From positions 20,062 through 84,061 of the forward strand of contig JAZQAN010000013.1 of NCBI GenBank assembly GCA_045545235.1: a DNA stretch of 64,000 nucleotides, in the 5' to 3' direction. This stretch comes from CAZNKU01 sp045545235. GTDB lineage: Bacteria > Bacillota > Clostridia > Monoglobales > Firm-18. The notes beneath the pieces are model-generated. The model ran no database searches, was not told where the DNA came from, and was given only the letters and a program-made list of their open reading frames with translations. A program made the translations under genes and the position numbers. Shown in pieces: positions 15,578 through 24,320 of the stretch. Position 1 is the first letter of the stretch, and each line of letters starts with the position of its first letter.

Positions 15578-17399
15578 AGGACCGGGAATGGGTGGCAGAA
15601 TGGAGCCCAGAACTTTGGATGATTCAAAGGCAACCAACAAAAAAGGTGTTATTCTTCGCCTTTTACGTTATGTGATGGATTATTGGTATTTGTTTATAAC
15701 GGCAATAGCACTTACTTTGCTGTCAAATCAGCTTGCACTTTTAGGCCCTAAATATTCAGGTGATGCAATAGATGCAATGGCTACACCTTCAGGTGTTGAT
15801 TTTGCAGCCGTTGAAAGCAATGCGTTTAAAATGTTGATTTGCTACCTGCTTGCAGCATTAACTTCATATTTGCTTGCAGTGCTTATGGTACGCCTTAGTC
15901 AGAAGGTTGTTTATAAAATGAGAAAACAACTTTTTGAAAAGCTTACAACCTTGCCACTTAACTTTTTTGATACCACTGCAACAGGTGATATTATAAGCAG
16001 ACTATCATACGATATAGATACTGTAAATGCATCACTTTCTCACGACCTTGTACAGATTATGACAAGTATATACACAGTTGCAGGTTCACTTATATTTATG
16101 TGGAATATATCAAAACCTCTTATACTTGTTTTTGCAGTTACCGTGCCTGTGTCAATTTTATTTGCACGGTTCAGGTCAAAAAAAGTGCGTCCTTTGTTTC
16201 GTAAGCGTTCAATGAAGCTTGGAGAATTAAACGGTTATGCGGAGGAAATGATTTCGGGCGGACGTACAATTCAGGCATATCACCGCGAGGATGAAATTGA
16301 ACGTCAGTTTGATGAACATAATAAGGAAGCTATGGATGCCTACTATGATGCTGAAAGAAACGCACTTTTGATGGGGCCGTCAATGAACTTTATAAACAAC
16401 ATTTCAATTTCACTTATTATGATGTTTGGCGGTATATTGTTTATGTACTCTCAAAGTGGAGTTGTGGCAGCAGGTTCAGTATTTTTTATTACACTTGGTG
16501 GTGTTGCCCAGTTTGTACAGTATTCAAGAAAATTTGCAGGTCCCATAAATGAATTTGCAAATATTATTCACGAATTTCAATCTGCATTTTCGGCGGCAGA
16601 AAGAGTGTTCCGTGTAATAGATGCCGAGCCTGAAAAGGCAGATTCAACTGATGCAGTTGAACTTTCGGATGTTAAAGGTGAGGTTGATTTTGAAAATGTA
16701 ACCTTCGGCTATGTACCAAACCGTGAAATTTTACATGGAATATCAGTTAGTGCAAAGCCCGGTAAAACAATTGCCATTGTAGGTCCTACAGGTGCCGGAA
16801 AAACAACAATTATTAACCTTCTTATGAGGTTTTACGATGTTAATTCAGGTACAATCAGGGTTGATGGTATTCCTCTTGAAAACATAACGCGAGAATCATT
16901 AAGAAAAGCATATACAATGGTATTGCAGGATACCTGGCTTTTTAACGGAACTGTTTTTGAAAATATAGCATACGGCAGAGAAGATGCAACAATGGAAGAG
17001 GTTGTTGCTGCGGCAAAGGCGGCTAAAATACATAGCTATATTGAACGTTTGCCAATGGGTTATGATACAGTAATTTCAGATGACGGTGTAAATATTTCCA
17101 AAGGTCAGCGTCAGCTTATAACCATAGCACGTGCAATGCTTTCGAAAGCACCTATGCTTATACTTGACGAGGCTACTTCAAACGTAGACTCACGTACTGA
17201 AATACAAATTCAGGAGGCTATGGCAGAGCTTACGAAGGGCAGAACATCCTTTATAATTGCCCACCGTCTGTCTACAATACAGAATGCAGATTTGATTTTG
17301 GTTCTTCAGGATGGTAAAATTACCGAATACGGTAATCATAATGAGCTTATGTCTATGGGTGGTTTTTACAGCACTCTTTACAATTCACAGTTTAAGTAA
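15570..17399 (+). CDS. ABC exporter half-transporter, catalytic partner
   Basis: 609 residues from TTG at 15570. Upstream GTG codons (15543, 15561) lie in or before the AGGGGGTG ribosome site, and the TTG overlaps the previous stop by 8 bases. It has an N-terminal membrane domain and a C-terminal ATPase with Walker A GPTGAGKTT and canonical Walker B ILDEATS. Its signature is altered to ISKGQ instead of LSGGQ. Combined with the Asp in its partner's Walker B, this gives one canonical and one degenerate ATP site, the usual heterodimeric exporter pattern. Confidence 0.93.
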   Translation: MNRGPGMGGRMEPRTLDDSKATNKKGVILRLLRYVMDYWYLFITAIALTLLSNQLALLGPKYSGDAIDAMATPSGVDFAAVESNAFKMLICYLLAALTSYLLAVLMVRLSQKVVYKMRKQLFEKLTTLPLNFFDTTATGDIISRLSYDIDTVNASLSHDLVQIMTSIYTVAGSLIFMWNISKPLILVFAVTVPVSILFARFRSKKVRPLFRKRSMKLGELNGYAEEMISGGRTIQAYHREDEIERQFDEHNKEAMDAYYDAERNALLMGPSMNFINNISISLIMMFGGILFMYSQSGVVAAGSVFFITLGGVAQFVQYSRKFAGPINEFANIIHEFQSAFSAAERVFRVIDAEPEKADSTDAVELSDVKGEVDFENVTFGYVPNREILHGISVSAKPGKTIAIVGPTGAGKTTIINLLMRFYDVNSGTIRVDGIPLENITRESLRKAYTMVLQDTWLFNGTVFENIAYGREDATMEEVVAAAKAAKIHSYIERLPMGYDTVISDDGVNISKGQRQLITIARAMLSKAPMLILDEATSNVDSRTEIQIQEAMAELTKGRTSFIIAHRLSTIQNADLILVLQDGKITEYGNHNELMSMGGFYSTLYNSQFK

Positions 17400-17406
17400 T
17401 GTTTAT

Positions 17407-17435
17407 TTGACATAAACGTGCAAATATGATATAAT
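17407..17435 (+). promoter_or_regulatory. Promoter of metY-metA
   Basis: TTGACA (17407-17412), 17-base spacer, TATAAT (17430-17435): full consensus. The leader is short, with no S-box or T-box visible. Confidence 0.9.
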
Positions 17436-17463
17436 TTTTTGTTAAGAATTGGAGGTTTTATTT

Positions 17464-18750
17464 ATGTCAGATTTTAAAATTGAAACACAGTGTGTGCAAG
17501 GTGCATACAAACCGGGAAACGGTGAACCAAGGGTTATTCCTATAGCACAGAGCACAACATACAAATATGATTCTGCAGAGCATCTTGGTGACCTTTTTGA
17601 CCTTAAGGCACCGGGACATATGTATTCAAGAATTTCTAACCCTACTGTTGAGTTGGTTGAACAGAAAATTTCTATGCTTGAAGGTGGCGTAGGTGCAGCT
17701 TTGGTATCATCAGGTCAGGCTGCAAACCTGCTTGCAATTTTAAATGTTACATCATGCGGACAAAACTTTGTAAGCCTTTCATCAATCTATGGCGGTACAA
17801 TTAATCTTTTCTCCGTAACACTGAAGAAAATGGGCATTGAAGTGCGTTATGCAACACCTGAAATGACAGATGAAGAAATTGATGCTTTGTTTGATGAAAA
17901 TACACGTCTTGTATTTGGCGAAACAATTGCAAACCCTGCACTTACAGTATTGGATTTTGAAAAATATGCGGCTTTGGCACATAAGCACGATGTTCCTTTT
18001 GTTGTAGATAACACATTCCCTACACCTGTTCTTTGCAGACCTTTTGAATTTGGTGCAGATATTGTTTGTCATTCCACAACAAAGTATATGGACGGTCACG
18101 CACAGGTTGTAGGTGGAGTTATCGTAGATAGTGGTAAATATAACTGGAACAATGGTAAGTATCCTGAACTTACAGAACCTGATGAATCATACCACGGTGT
18201 TATTTATACAGAAAGCTTCGGTGAGGCGGCATACATAACAAAGGTACGTTGCCAGCTTATCCGTGACTTTGGTGTTGCTATGGCACCTCTTTCTGCATTC
18301 CTTTTAAACACAGGTCTTGAAACATTGCATCTTCGTATGGAAAGACATTGTGAAAATGCACTTAAGGTTGCAACATATCTTGAGGGTAATGATATGATTT
18401 CATGGGTTAACTATCCAAAGCTTAAATCAAGCCCTGACTATGAATTGGCTGAAAAATACCTTCCTAAGGGTGCCTGTGGTGTAATTTCCTTTGGTATAAA
18501 AGGCGGAAGAGAAGCAGCAGTTAAGTTTATGGATAGCTTAAAGCTTGCAGCTATTGTTGTACACGTTGCAGATGCACGTACATGCGTGCTTCATCCTGCA
18601 AGCACAACACACCGTCAGCTTACAGACCAACAACTTGTTGATGCAGGCATAGGTGCAGATTTGGTGCGTATGTCCATAGGTATAGAAAATGCAGATGACA
18701 TAATTGCAGACATTCAGCAAGCATTAGATGAGGTGAAAAAATGCCTATAA
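17464..18750 (+). CDS. metY: O-acetylhomoserine sulfhydrylase
   Basis: 428 residues, matching MetY-type Cys/Met-metabolism PLP enzymes, which are longer than MetB/MetC. The PLP lysine lies in CHSTTKYMDGHAQVVGG, and the family blocks YSRISNPTVELVEQKI and PFVVDNTFPTP are clear. It converts O-acetylhomoserine and sulfide to homocysteine. ATG at 17464 follows GGAGG. The upstream in-frame TTG at 17449 overlaps that site. The next gene, metA, overlaps by 10 bases and makes its substrate, giving direct sulfhydrylation. Confidence 0.93.
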   Translation: MSDFKIETQCVQGAYKPGNGEPRVIPIAQSTTYKYDSAEHLGDLFDLKAPGHMYSRISNPTVELVEQKISMLEGGVGAALVSSGQAANLLAILNVTSCGQNFVSLSSIYGGTINLFSVTLKKMGIEVRYATPEMTDEEIDALFDENTRLVFGETIANPALTVLDFEKYAALAHKHDVPFVVDNTFPTPVLCRPFEFGADIVCHSTTKYMDGHAQVVGGVIVDSGKYNWNNGKYPELTEPDESYHGVIYTESFGEAAYITKVRCQLIRDFGVAMAPLSAFLLNTGLETLHLRMERHCENALKVATYLEGNDMISWVNYPKLKSSPDYELAEKYLPKGACGVISFGIKGGREAAVKFMDSLKLAAIVVHVADARTCVLHPASTTHRQLTDQQLVDAGIGADLVRMSIGIENADDIIADIQQALDEVKKCL

Positions 18751-19658
18751 AAATTCCCAACAAGCTTCCGGCAACGGAAACGCTGATTAATGAGAATATA
18801 TTTGTTATTACCGAAACACGTGCGCTTACACAGGATATAAGACCCCTTAAGATTTTACTTTTAAATCTTATGCCTACAAAAATAGAAACAGAAACACAGC
18901 TTGCACGTCTTTTGGGTAACACCCCGTTACAGGTTGAACTGGAATTTTTGCAGACTGCAACATATGCGGCAACTCATACCTCAAGCGACCATATGATTTC
19001 ATTCTATAAGACTTTTGACCAGATAAAGGACAGAAAGTTCGACGGTATGATTATAACCGGCGCACCTGTTGAACATATGGAGTTTGAAGAGGTTGCATAC
19101 TGGGATGAGCTTTGTGAAATTATGGAATGGAGTAAGAAAAACGTTACAAGTACCTTCCACATCTGCTGGGGTGCTCAGGCGGGTTTATACTACCATTACG
19201 GCATAAAAAAACATCAGCTTGATAAAAAGATGTTTGGCATTTTCAAGCATAGAGTTGACCATAAAAATTCCATACTTTTCCGTGGCTTTGATGATGAATT
19301 TATGGTTCCTCATTCAAGACATACAACTGTTCTTGCAGAGGATATTGAAAAATGTGATGAGCTTAAAATTCTCTCAACTTCGGATGAAGCGGGGGTTTAT
19401 GTTGTATCAACAGACAAGGGCAGACAAATTTTTGTAACAGGTCATTCTGAATATGATGCAAATACTCTTAAAAAAGAGTATGACAGGGATAAAAACCTTG
19501 GTCTTGATATTGAAGTGCCTGTAAATTATTTTCCTGATGATGATGATACAAAAGACCCTATGGTTTCCTGGAGAAGCAGTGCCAATCTTTTGTACTCAAA
19601 CTGGCTTAACTACTTTGTGTATCAGGTTACGCCTTATAATATTGATGAAATTGAGTAG
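18741..19658 (+). CDS. metA: Homoserine O-acetyltransferase (MetA family)
   Basis: 305 residues, full length for MetA. The nucleophile C142 sits in TFHICWGAQAGLYYHYG. Residue 111 is Glu (GAPVEHMEF). In this family Glu at 111 goes with acetyl-CoA and Gly with succinyl-CoA, so it should make O-acetylhomoserine. This agrees with the O-acetylhomoserine enzyme encoded immediately upstream. A terminator follows at 19698. Confidence 0.95.
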   Translation: MPIKIPNKLPATETLINENIFVITETRALTQDIRPLKILLLNLMPTKIETETQLARLLGNTPLQVELEFLQTATYAATHTSSDHMISFYKTFDQIKDRKFDGMIITGAPVEHMEFEEVAYWDELCEIMEWSKKNVTSTFHICWGAQAGLYYHYGIKKHQLDKKMFGIFKHRVDHKNSILFRGFDDEFMVPHSRHTTVLAEDIEKCDELKILSTSDEAGVYVVSTDKGRQIFVTGHSEYDANTLKKEYDRDKNLGLDIEVPVNYFPDDDDTKDPMVSWRSSANLLYSNWLNYFVYQVTPYNIDEIE

Positions 19659-19660
19659 AA

Positions 19661-19673
19661 AAACAAGGTGTTA
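19661..19673 (+). repeat. 13-bp direct repeat, copy 1
   Basis: AAACAAGGTGTTA begins two bases after the metA stop and recurs exactly at 22272-22284, just before the aconitase promoter. The two copies bracket an AT-rich 2.6-kb unit. Confidence 0.7.
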
Positions 19674-19697
19674 TATACTCTGGATGATAGGATATCG

Positions 19698-19732
19698 AGT
19701 TCCTTCCCTTAATACAGGGCAGGAACTTTTTT
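19698..19732 (+). terminator. Terminator after metA
   Basis: AGTTCCT (19698-19704) with AGGAACT (19721-19727), an inner CCC/GGG pair and a T6 run. Confidence 0.85.
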
Positions 19733-19811
19733 ATCTTATAGGAAATTACTACTTTTATGTCCGGAAGATTAATTTTGGCTCGTATAAAATATTGTTTTTT
19801 ATTACTGTCTA

Positions 19812-19840
19812 TTGATATTTTGACATCAGTATGCTATAAT
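19812..19840 (+). promoter_or_regulatory. Promoter of the structured leader RNA
   Basis: TTGATA (19812-19817), 17-base spacer, TATAAT (19835-19840). The expected start (about 19846) coincides with the first base of the long stem. Confidence 0.8.
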
Positions 19841-19864
19841 GATTATGCTATACTCTTAATTAAA

Positions 19865-19912
19865 ATGGGTGAAGAATATTTATCACTACAAGGAGTACAC
19901 TATTCTTGGTAA
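19865..19912 (+). CDS. Possible 15-residue leader peptide
   Basis: ATG to TAA encodes MGEEYLSLQGVHYSW inside the 5' half of the long stem. A ribosome on it would open the stem, as in leader-peptide attenuators. No ribosome binding site precedes the ATG, and the ORF is short enough to arise by chance, so this is a weak call based on position. Confidence 0.3.
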   Translation: MGEEYLSLQGVHYSW

Positions 19913-19991
19913 AAGTGTGCTCTCTGACAAACCTTGTAGTGAGGATATTTAAGAGTATAGCAACCTTAAAGTCAGAGGATGTACATTTTTC

Positions 19992-20026
19992 AAGTGTATG
20001 CTCTGATATAGGGCATACACTTTTTT
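19992..20026 (+). terminator. Terminator at the end of the leader RNA
   Basis: AAGTGTATGC / GCATACACTT, 10 bp, followed by U6, located 36 bases before the SLH gene start. Confidence 0.85.
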
Positions 20027-20061
20027 ATTATGTTGGTTTGTAAACCAGAAAGGATGATTTT

Positions 20062-22116
20062 ATGAAAAGAATTATTGCAACAATTTTAGTGACTTTAATG
20101 TTAATGTCAACAGCCTATGCAACAGCAACATTTGAATACAATGGTGGCAAAATAGGTGACTTTAATATTGACACAAGTATTCAGGGTAAAGTAACCTCAT
20201 ACTTGTATAATGATAATACATATAGTTTTACTGTAAATAACAAAGATTTTGAAAAATTAAATCAACTATTTTCAGACCAAAATCTTACAAATTCACAAAA
20301 ATCATTCAATGAGCCAATGACAGGAAATATGAGTGATTACCCCAAAGGTGGAAAATACACCATAAAAGAGTTATATGATAATGAAAATAAATACAGTACA
20401 ACATTAGAGTTTGCTTTTGATAGTAAAGGTGTTCTTTTATCTGAAATACTTTTAAGTACTGACAGTATTAACCACATACTTCGACAAGGCTATTATACAT
20501 ACAATAGTAGAGATATTTATAGTCAAATTAAAAGTATTTTGGATGAGTATGCAAAATTTGAAGAAGAAAAAACTATCAATGATAAATATGAACTTAAAGC
20601 AAATGAATTAAAGATTTCAGACTTAAAAATCTTATATACTGCAACATTTGGTGATAGTAAATTATCAATGAATGGAGATAATAAATGGACTTGGGGTATA
20701 TGCAGTTATAAATATGACAAAGGTGAAACTGTAACCAGAGCATATTTATCTTTATTAGAAGATAATAAAGGTACAAAATATTTTGTTGTATCTGATATAG
20801 GTTTGCAAAAGAATAATACAATATATTTTAGTGGTGATGCTGATATTTTGTTTTATGGTAGTGAAAACTTTGGAAAAGAAAACTCAAAAAGTGGAACACT
20901 ATATTCATTCAAATTACAGTTCAATATCTCTGACAACTTACAAATAGAAGACCTTGTGTATTCACATACACATAAATACACCAATGTATCACAGACTATA
21001 AACATTGATATGAATAAGTATATTGGTGATAAAACACTTCCTGAACTTTCTGCTTTTCAGTTTTCTTCTGCAAACAATTTAATACAGCCAGAAGAAAAAG
21101 TTGAAGAAAACAAAGAAGATACAAAAATAGAAGAAAAGGTTGAACAAAAAGAAGATAAAAAGGAAGAAGAAACTGACACTTCCAAAAAGGATAATGAAGA
21201 TACTGAAACTCAAAAAGAAGGTGATGGCACACCACCAAGAGCATACACTTTTGAAGAATTGACAAGTTTATCGAGAGAAGATATAGACCACATTATTATT
21301 AGAAGTGGTATGAATGGTATTAACTATTCTACAGCTTATGATAAAGTCATAACTGATATTTATAATGCTATCAACACAAAGTCCTTTTTGCCTTATGTGA
21401 AAGAAGGAAATAGTGGTGGTTGGATTTATGAGATTATATTTTTTGACAAGGCAAATAAAAAATATACTTATAATATTTCAAGTGGTATCACTCCTGAAAG
21501 TGGTCATAGTGGTTTGTCTTATAGGTCTGAAAATGAAGAAGAATTAAAGGCTATAGTAAAAAAAGCATACAATTTAATTTCTAATGATTGTAGTGAATGG
21601 TCTTCTGATTACATAGTTCAAGCAAGAGATTTAGGATTTTTAAAAGGAATTACAGATATTTTATATAAAGAAAAAATCACCAGAGAAAAGTTCTGTGAAA
21701 TTGTATATAATATGCTTGATAAAGCAATGAATGTTAATTGGAAAACAGTATCTACAATTCCTTTTAAAGATACATTAAATCAAAAAGTATTTTCACTTGC
21801 TTATGAGGGAATAATCAATGGAAAAGGTGAAAATACCTTTGCACCTAATGACATTTTAACAAGAGAAGAAAGTGCTACAATTCTGTATAGATTAGCAGAA
21901 TATATGGAACTTGATATGCCACAATCAACCTATAATGAAAGCATTAAATATTATGCTGATAAAGATATGATTTCTGAATGGGCTTTTAATGCTGTTTTCT
22001 ATATGAAAGAAATGGGCATTATGGTAGGAACAAGTGATACAGAGTTTTCACCCAAAGATACATATACTGCGGAACAAGCAATAGCAACAATAATAAGATT
22101 ATACAACCAGAAGTAA
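20062..22116 (+). CDS. Secreted SLH-domain protein in AT-rich unit
   Basis: 684 residues. A signal peptide (MKRIIATILVTLMLMSTAYA) is followed by an unrecognised region of about 320 residues. Next comes a Glu/Lys-rich stretch of about 50 residues (around 345-395), a second unrecognised segment, and C-terminal SLH repeats (PFKDTLNQKVFSLAYEGIINGKGENTFAPND and YYADKDMISEWAFNAVFYMKEMGIMVG). Base and codon use is visibly more AT-rich (AGA, TTA, ATA) than neighbouring genes, suggesting recent acquisition. AGAAAGGATG provides the ribosome site. It is probably surface-anchored. Biochemical role unknown. Confidence 0.85.
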   Translation: MKRIIATILVTLMLMSTAYATATFEYNGGKIGDFNIDTSIQGKVTSYLYNDNTYSFTVNNKDFEKLNQLFSDQNLTNSQKSFNEPMTGNMSDYPKGGKYTIKELYDNENKYSTTLEFAFDSKGVLLSEILLSTDSINHILRQGYYTYNSRDIYSQIKSILDEYAKFEEEKTINDKYELKANELKISDLKILYTATFGDSKLSMNGDNKWTWGICSYKYDKGETVTRAYLSLLEDNKGTKYFVVSDIGLQKNNTIYFSGDADILFYGSENFGKENSKSGTLYSFKLQFNISDNLQIEDLVYSHTHKYTNVSQTINIDMNKYIGDKTLPELSAFQFSSANNLIQPEEKVEENKEDTKIEEKVEQKEDKKEEETDTSKKDNEDTETQKEGDGTPPRAYTFEELTSLSREDIDHIIIRSGMNGINYSTAYDKVITDIYNAINTKSFLPYVKEGNSGGWIYEIIFFDKANKKYTYNISSGITPESGHSGLSYRSENEEELKAIVKKAYNLISNDCSEWSSDYIVQARDLGFLKGITDILYKEKITREKFCEIVYNMLDKAMNVNWKTVSTIPFKDTLNQKVFSLAYEGIINGKGENTFAPNDILTREESATILYRLAEYMELDMPQSTYNESIKYYADKDMISEWAFNAVFYMKEMGIMVGTSDTEFSPKDTYTAEQAIATIIRLYNQK

Positions 22117-22271
22117 GGGGTATTCTATGAGAAAGTCAAAAATTATATAATTAGCGTATTATCTCAATCTTCTGGTTATAGTGCTATTACTTTATCTTCA
22201 CAGGTACGGATAGACACAATATATGTAATTCCTGTTGTGAAAATAAAAGATGGAGTAGAAATATAGTATAT
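22117..22271. other. Gene-free AT-rich stretch
   Basis: The 155 bases after the SLH gene up to the second direct repeat have only an 8-codon ATG ORF (ATGAGAAAG..., near 22130) and no hairpin terminator I can support. They may be a decayed remnant of the inserted unit. Confidence 0.4.
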
Positions 22272-22284
22272 AAACAAGGTGTTA
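22272..22284 (+). repeat. 13-bp direct repeat, copy 2
   Basis: An exact second copy of AAACAAGGTGTTA (see 19661-19673), immediately upstream of the aconitase promoter. Confidence 0.7.
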
Positions 22285-22289
22285 ATTGA

Positions 22290-22318
22290 TTGACACAAAC
22301 GACATATTATGATATAAT
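22290..22318 (+). promoter_or_regulatory. Promoter of the aconitase operon
   Basis: TTGACA (22290-22295), 17-base spacer, TATAAT (22313-22318): perfect consensus. Confidence 0.92.
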
Positions 22319-22320
22319 CT

Positions 22321-22357
22321 AGAGATAAAGGCAAAAAACTTTATCTCTAATTTTTTT
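22321..22357 (+). terminator. 5'-end hairpin with U-run in the aconitase leader
   Basis: AGAGATAAAG (22321-22330) pairs perfectly with CTTTATCTCT (22339-22348), then AA and seven T. It lies within a few bases of the predicted transcription start, so it could be an intrinsic attenuator or a 5'-stabilising hairpin. Confidence 0.65.
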
Positions 22358-22386
22358 GAAGAAATTTACATACAGGAGGAATAAAA

Positions 22387-24318
22387 ATGGGTTTGACATT
22401 AACAGAAAAAATTCTTAAGGCCCACGTTGTAGATGGTGAGTTTATAAAGGGTCAGGAAATTGGTATAAAAATTGACCAGACTTTAACTCAGGATGCAACA
22501 GGTACAATGGCTTATCTTGAATTTGAGGCTATGGGTATTCCGCGTGTTAAAACGGAGCGTTCAGTTGCATATATTGACCATAACACATTGCAAAATGGCT
22601 TTATGAATATGGATGACCATAGATTTATCGGCTCAGTTGCAAAAAAGCACGGCGTATATTTCAGCAGACCGGGTAACGGTATCTGCCATCAGGTACATCT
22701 TGAAAGATTCGGTGTTCCCGGCAAAACATTAATCGGTTCTGACAGCCACACACCTACAGGCGGCGGTATCGGTATGATAGCTATAGGTGCAGGCGGTCTT
22801 GACGTTGCTGTTGCTATGGGCGGCGGTGCTTATTACATTACATATCCTAAAATAGTAAAGGTTAACCTTACAGGAAAGCTTAATTCCTGGTGTGCTGCAA
22901 AAGACGTTATTTTAGAGGTCTTGAAAAGACTTTCAGTTAAAGGCGGCGTAGGTAAGGTTATTGAATATTGCGGTGAAGGTGTAAAAACACTTTCTGTTCC
23001 CGAACGTGCTACAATTACAAATATGGGTGCAGAACTTGGTGCTACAACATCTATATTCCCATCAGATGAAATTACAAAGGAATTTTTAAAAGCTCAGAAG
23101 AGGGAAGAAGTATGGGTACCTCTTTGTGCTGATGAAGATGCTGTTTATGATGAATTTGTAGACATTAATCTTTCTGAAATTGAACCTTTGGCAGCTTGCC
23201 CACATTCTCCTGATAATGTTAAGAGTATCCGTGAAATAGGTAATATGAAAATAGATCAGGTATGTATCGGTTCATGTACAAACAGCTCACTTTTGGATAT
23301 GCTTAAGGTTGCTCATATCTTAAAGGGTAAAACTGTGCATCCTGACGTTCAGCTTTCAATTGCTCCCGGTTCAAAGCAGGTTCTTAATATGCTTGCTGAA
23401 AACGGTGCACTTGCTATTATGATTGATGCAGGTGCAAGAATTTTGGAAAGTGCCTGCGGACCATGTATCGGTATGGGTCAGTCACCTAATTCAAAGGGTA
23501 TTTCTCTTCGTACCTTCAACAGAAACTTTGAAGGTCGTTCAGGTACAAAGGATGGTCAGATTTATCTTGTATCACCTGAAGTTGCCGCTGCATCAGCAGT
23601 TGCAGGATTTTTGACAGACCCAAGAAGTCTTGGTGATATGCCTGCATTTGAACTTCCGAAGGAATTTATTATAAACGATAATATGGTTGTAGAACCTGCT
23701 TCAGTTGAGGAAATGGATAGTGTTGAAGTTCTTCGCGGACCAAACATCAAGCCTTTCCCTGAAACATCACCTCTTGATGATGTAATTGACTGCAAGTGTT
23801 CACTTAAGGTTGAAGATAACATTACAACAGACCATATTATGCCTGCAGGTGCAAAGATTTTGCCACTACGTTCAAACATTCCTGAAATTTCAAAATTCTG
23901 CTTTACAGTATGTGATGAACAGTTCCCTGAAAGAGCAAAGGAACTTGGTAAGAGTATTATAGTTGGTGGTTCAAACTATGGTCAGGGCTCTTCAAGAGAA
24001 CACGCAGCTTTGGCACCTTTATACCTTGGTGTAAAGGCAGTTCTTGTTAAGTCATTTGCACGTATTCACCGTTCAAACCTTATAAATGCAGGTATTTTGC
24101 CACTTACATTTGTTAATGAAGCTGATTACGATAAAATCGGTCAGGGTGATGATCTGGTAATAGAAAACCTTATTGAATCAATTAAGGGCGACGGTAAGCT
24201 TGTTGTTAAGAATAAGTCAAACGGTGCAGAAATTCCTGTTGATTGTGAGCTTTCTGAAAGAGCAAAGGCAATCGTGGTTGCAGGAGGTCTACTTAACTTT
24301 ACAAAGGAGCAGATGTAA
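22387..24318 (+). CDS. acn: Aconitate hydratase (short, monomer type)
   Basis: 643 residues, the compact aconitase type found in many Clostridia. Cluster ligands appear as CIGSCTNSS and ACGPCIGMGQSP. GSDSHTPTGGGIGM lies in the N-terminal half, and the swivel-domain motif IVGGSNYGQGSSREHAAL is near residue 530. It isomerises citrate to isocitrate. With isocitrate dehydrogenase two genes on, it supplies 2-oxoglutarate for glutamate. No citrate synthase is in this window. GGAGGAATAAAA precedes the ATG. Confidence 0.94.
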   Translation: MGLTLTEKILKAHVVDGEFIKGQEIGIKIDQTLTQDATGTMAYLEFEAMGIPRVKTERSVAYIDHNTLQNGFMNMDDHRFIGSVAKKHGVYFSRPGNGICHQVHLERFGVPGKTLIGSDSHTPTGGGIGMIAIGAGGLDVAVAMGGGAYYITYPKIVKVNLTGKLNSWCAAKDVILEVLKRLSVKGGVGKVIEYCGEGVKTLSVPERATITNMGAELGATTSIFPSDEITKEFLKAQKREEVWVPLCADEDAVYDEFVDINLSEIEPLAACPHSPDNVKSIREIGNMKIDQVCIGSCTNSSLLDMLKVAHILKGKTVHPDVQLSIAPGSKQVLNMLAENGALAIMIDAGARILESACGPCIGMGQSPNSKGISLRTFNRNFEGRSGTKDGQIYLVSPEVAAASAVAGFLTDPRSLGDMPAFELPKEFIINDNMVVEPASVEEMDSVEVLRGPNIKPFPETSPLDDVIDCKCSLKVEDNITTDHIMPAGAKILPLRSNIPEISKFCFTVCDEQFPERAKELGKSIIVGGSNYGQGSSREHAALAPLYLGVKAVLVKSFARIHRSNLINAGILPLTFVNEADYDKIGQGDDLVIENLIESIKGDGKLVVKNKSNGAEIPVDCELSERAKAIVVAGGLLNFTKEQM

Positions 24319-24320
24319 CT

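Larger units (their letters stand above)
19846..20026 (+). ncRNA. Highly structured leader/attenuator RNA or small RNA, family unknown
   Basis: A 14-bp outer stem (19846-19859 with 19949-19962) encloses a 10-bp stem (CACTACAAGG 19884-19893 with CCTTGTAGTG 19932-19941) and a small AGTACACT/AGTGTGCT hairpin. A 10-bp terminator follows (19992-20001 with 20013-20022, U6). CTCTGAC (19923) can instead pair with GTCAGAG (19971), and TCAGAG can pair with CTCTGA within the terminator stem, so alternative folds exist. I see no known riboswitch core. It is either a transcription attenuator for the SLH gene at 20062 or an independent small RNA. Confidence 0.7.

Noticed and set aside
19846..20026. Known riboswitch (c-di-GMP, guanidine, SAM or THF type) or 6S RNA
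   Set aside because: None of the core conserved bases I know for those families could be placed. The long closed stem resembles 6S only superficially and the 5' bulge does not fit.
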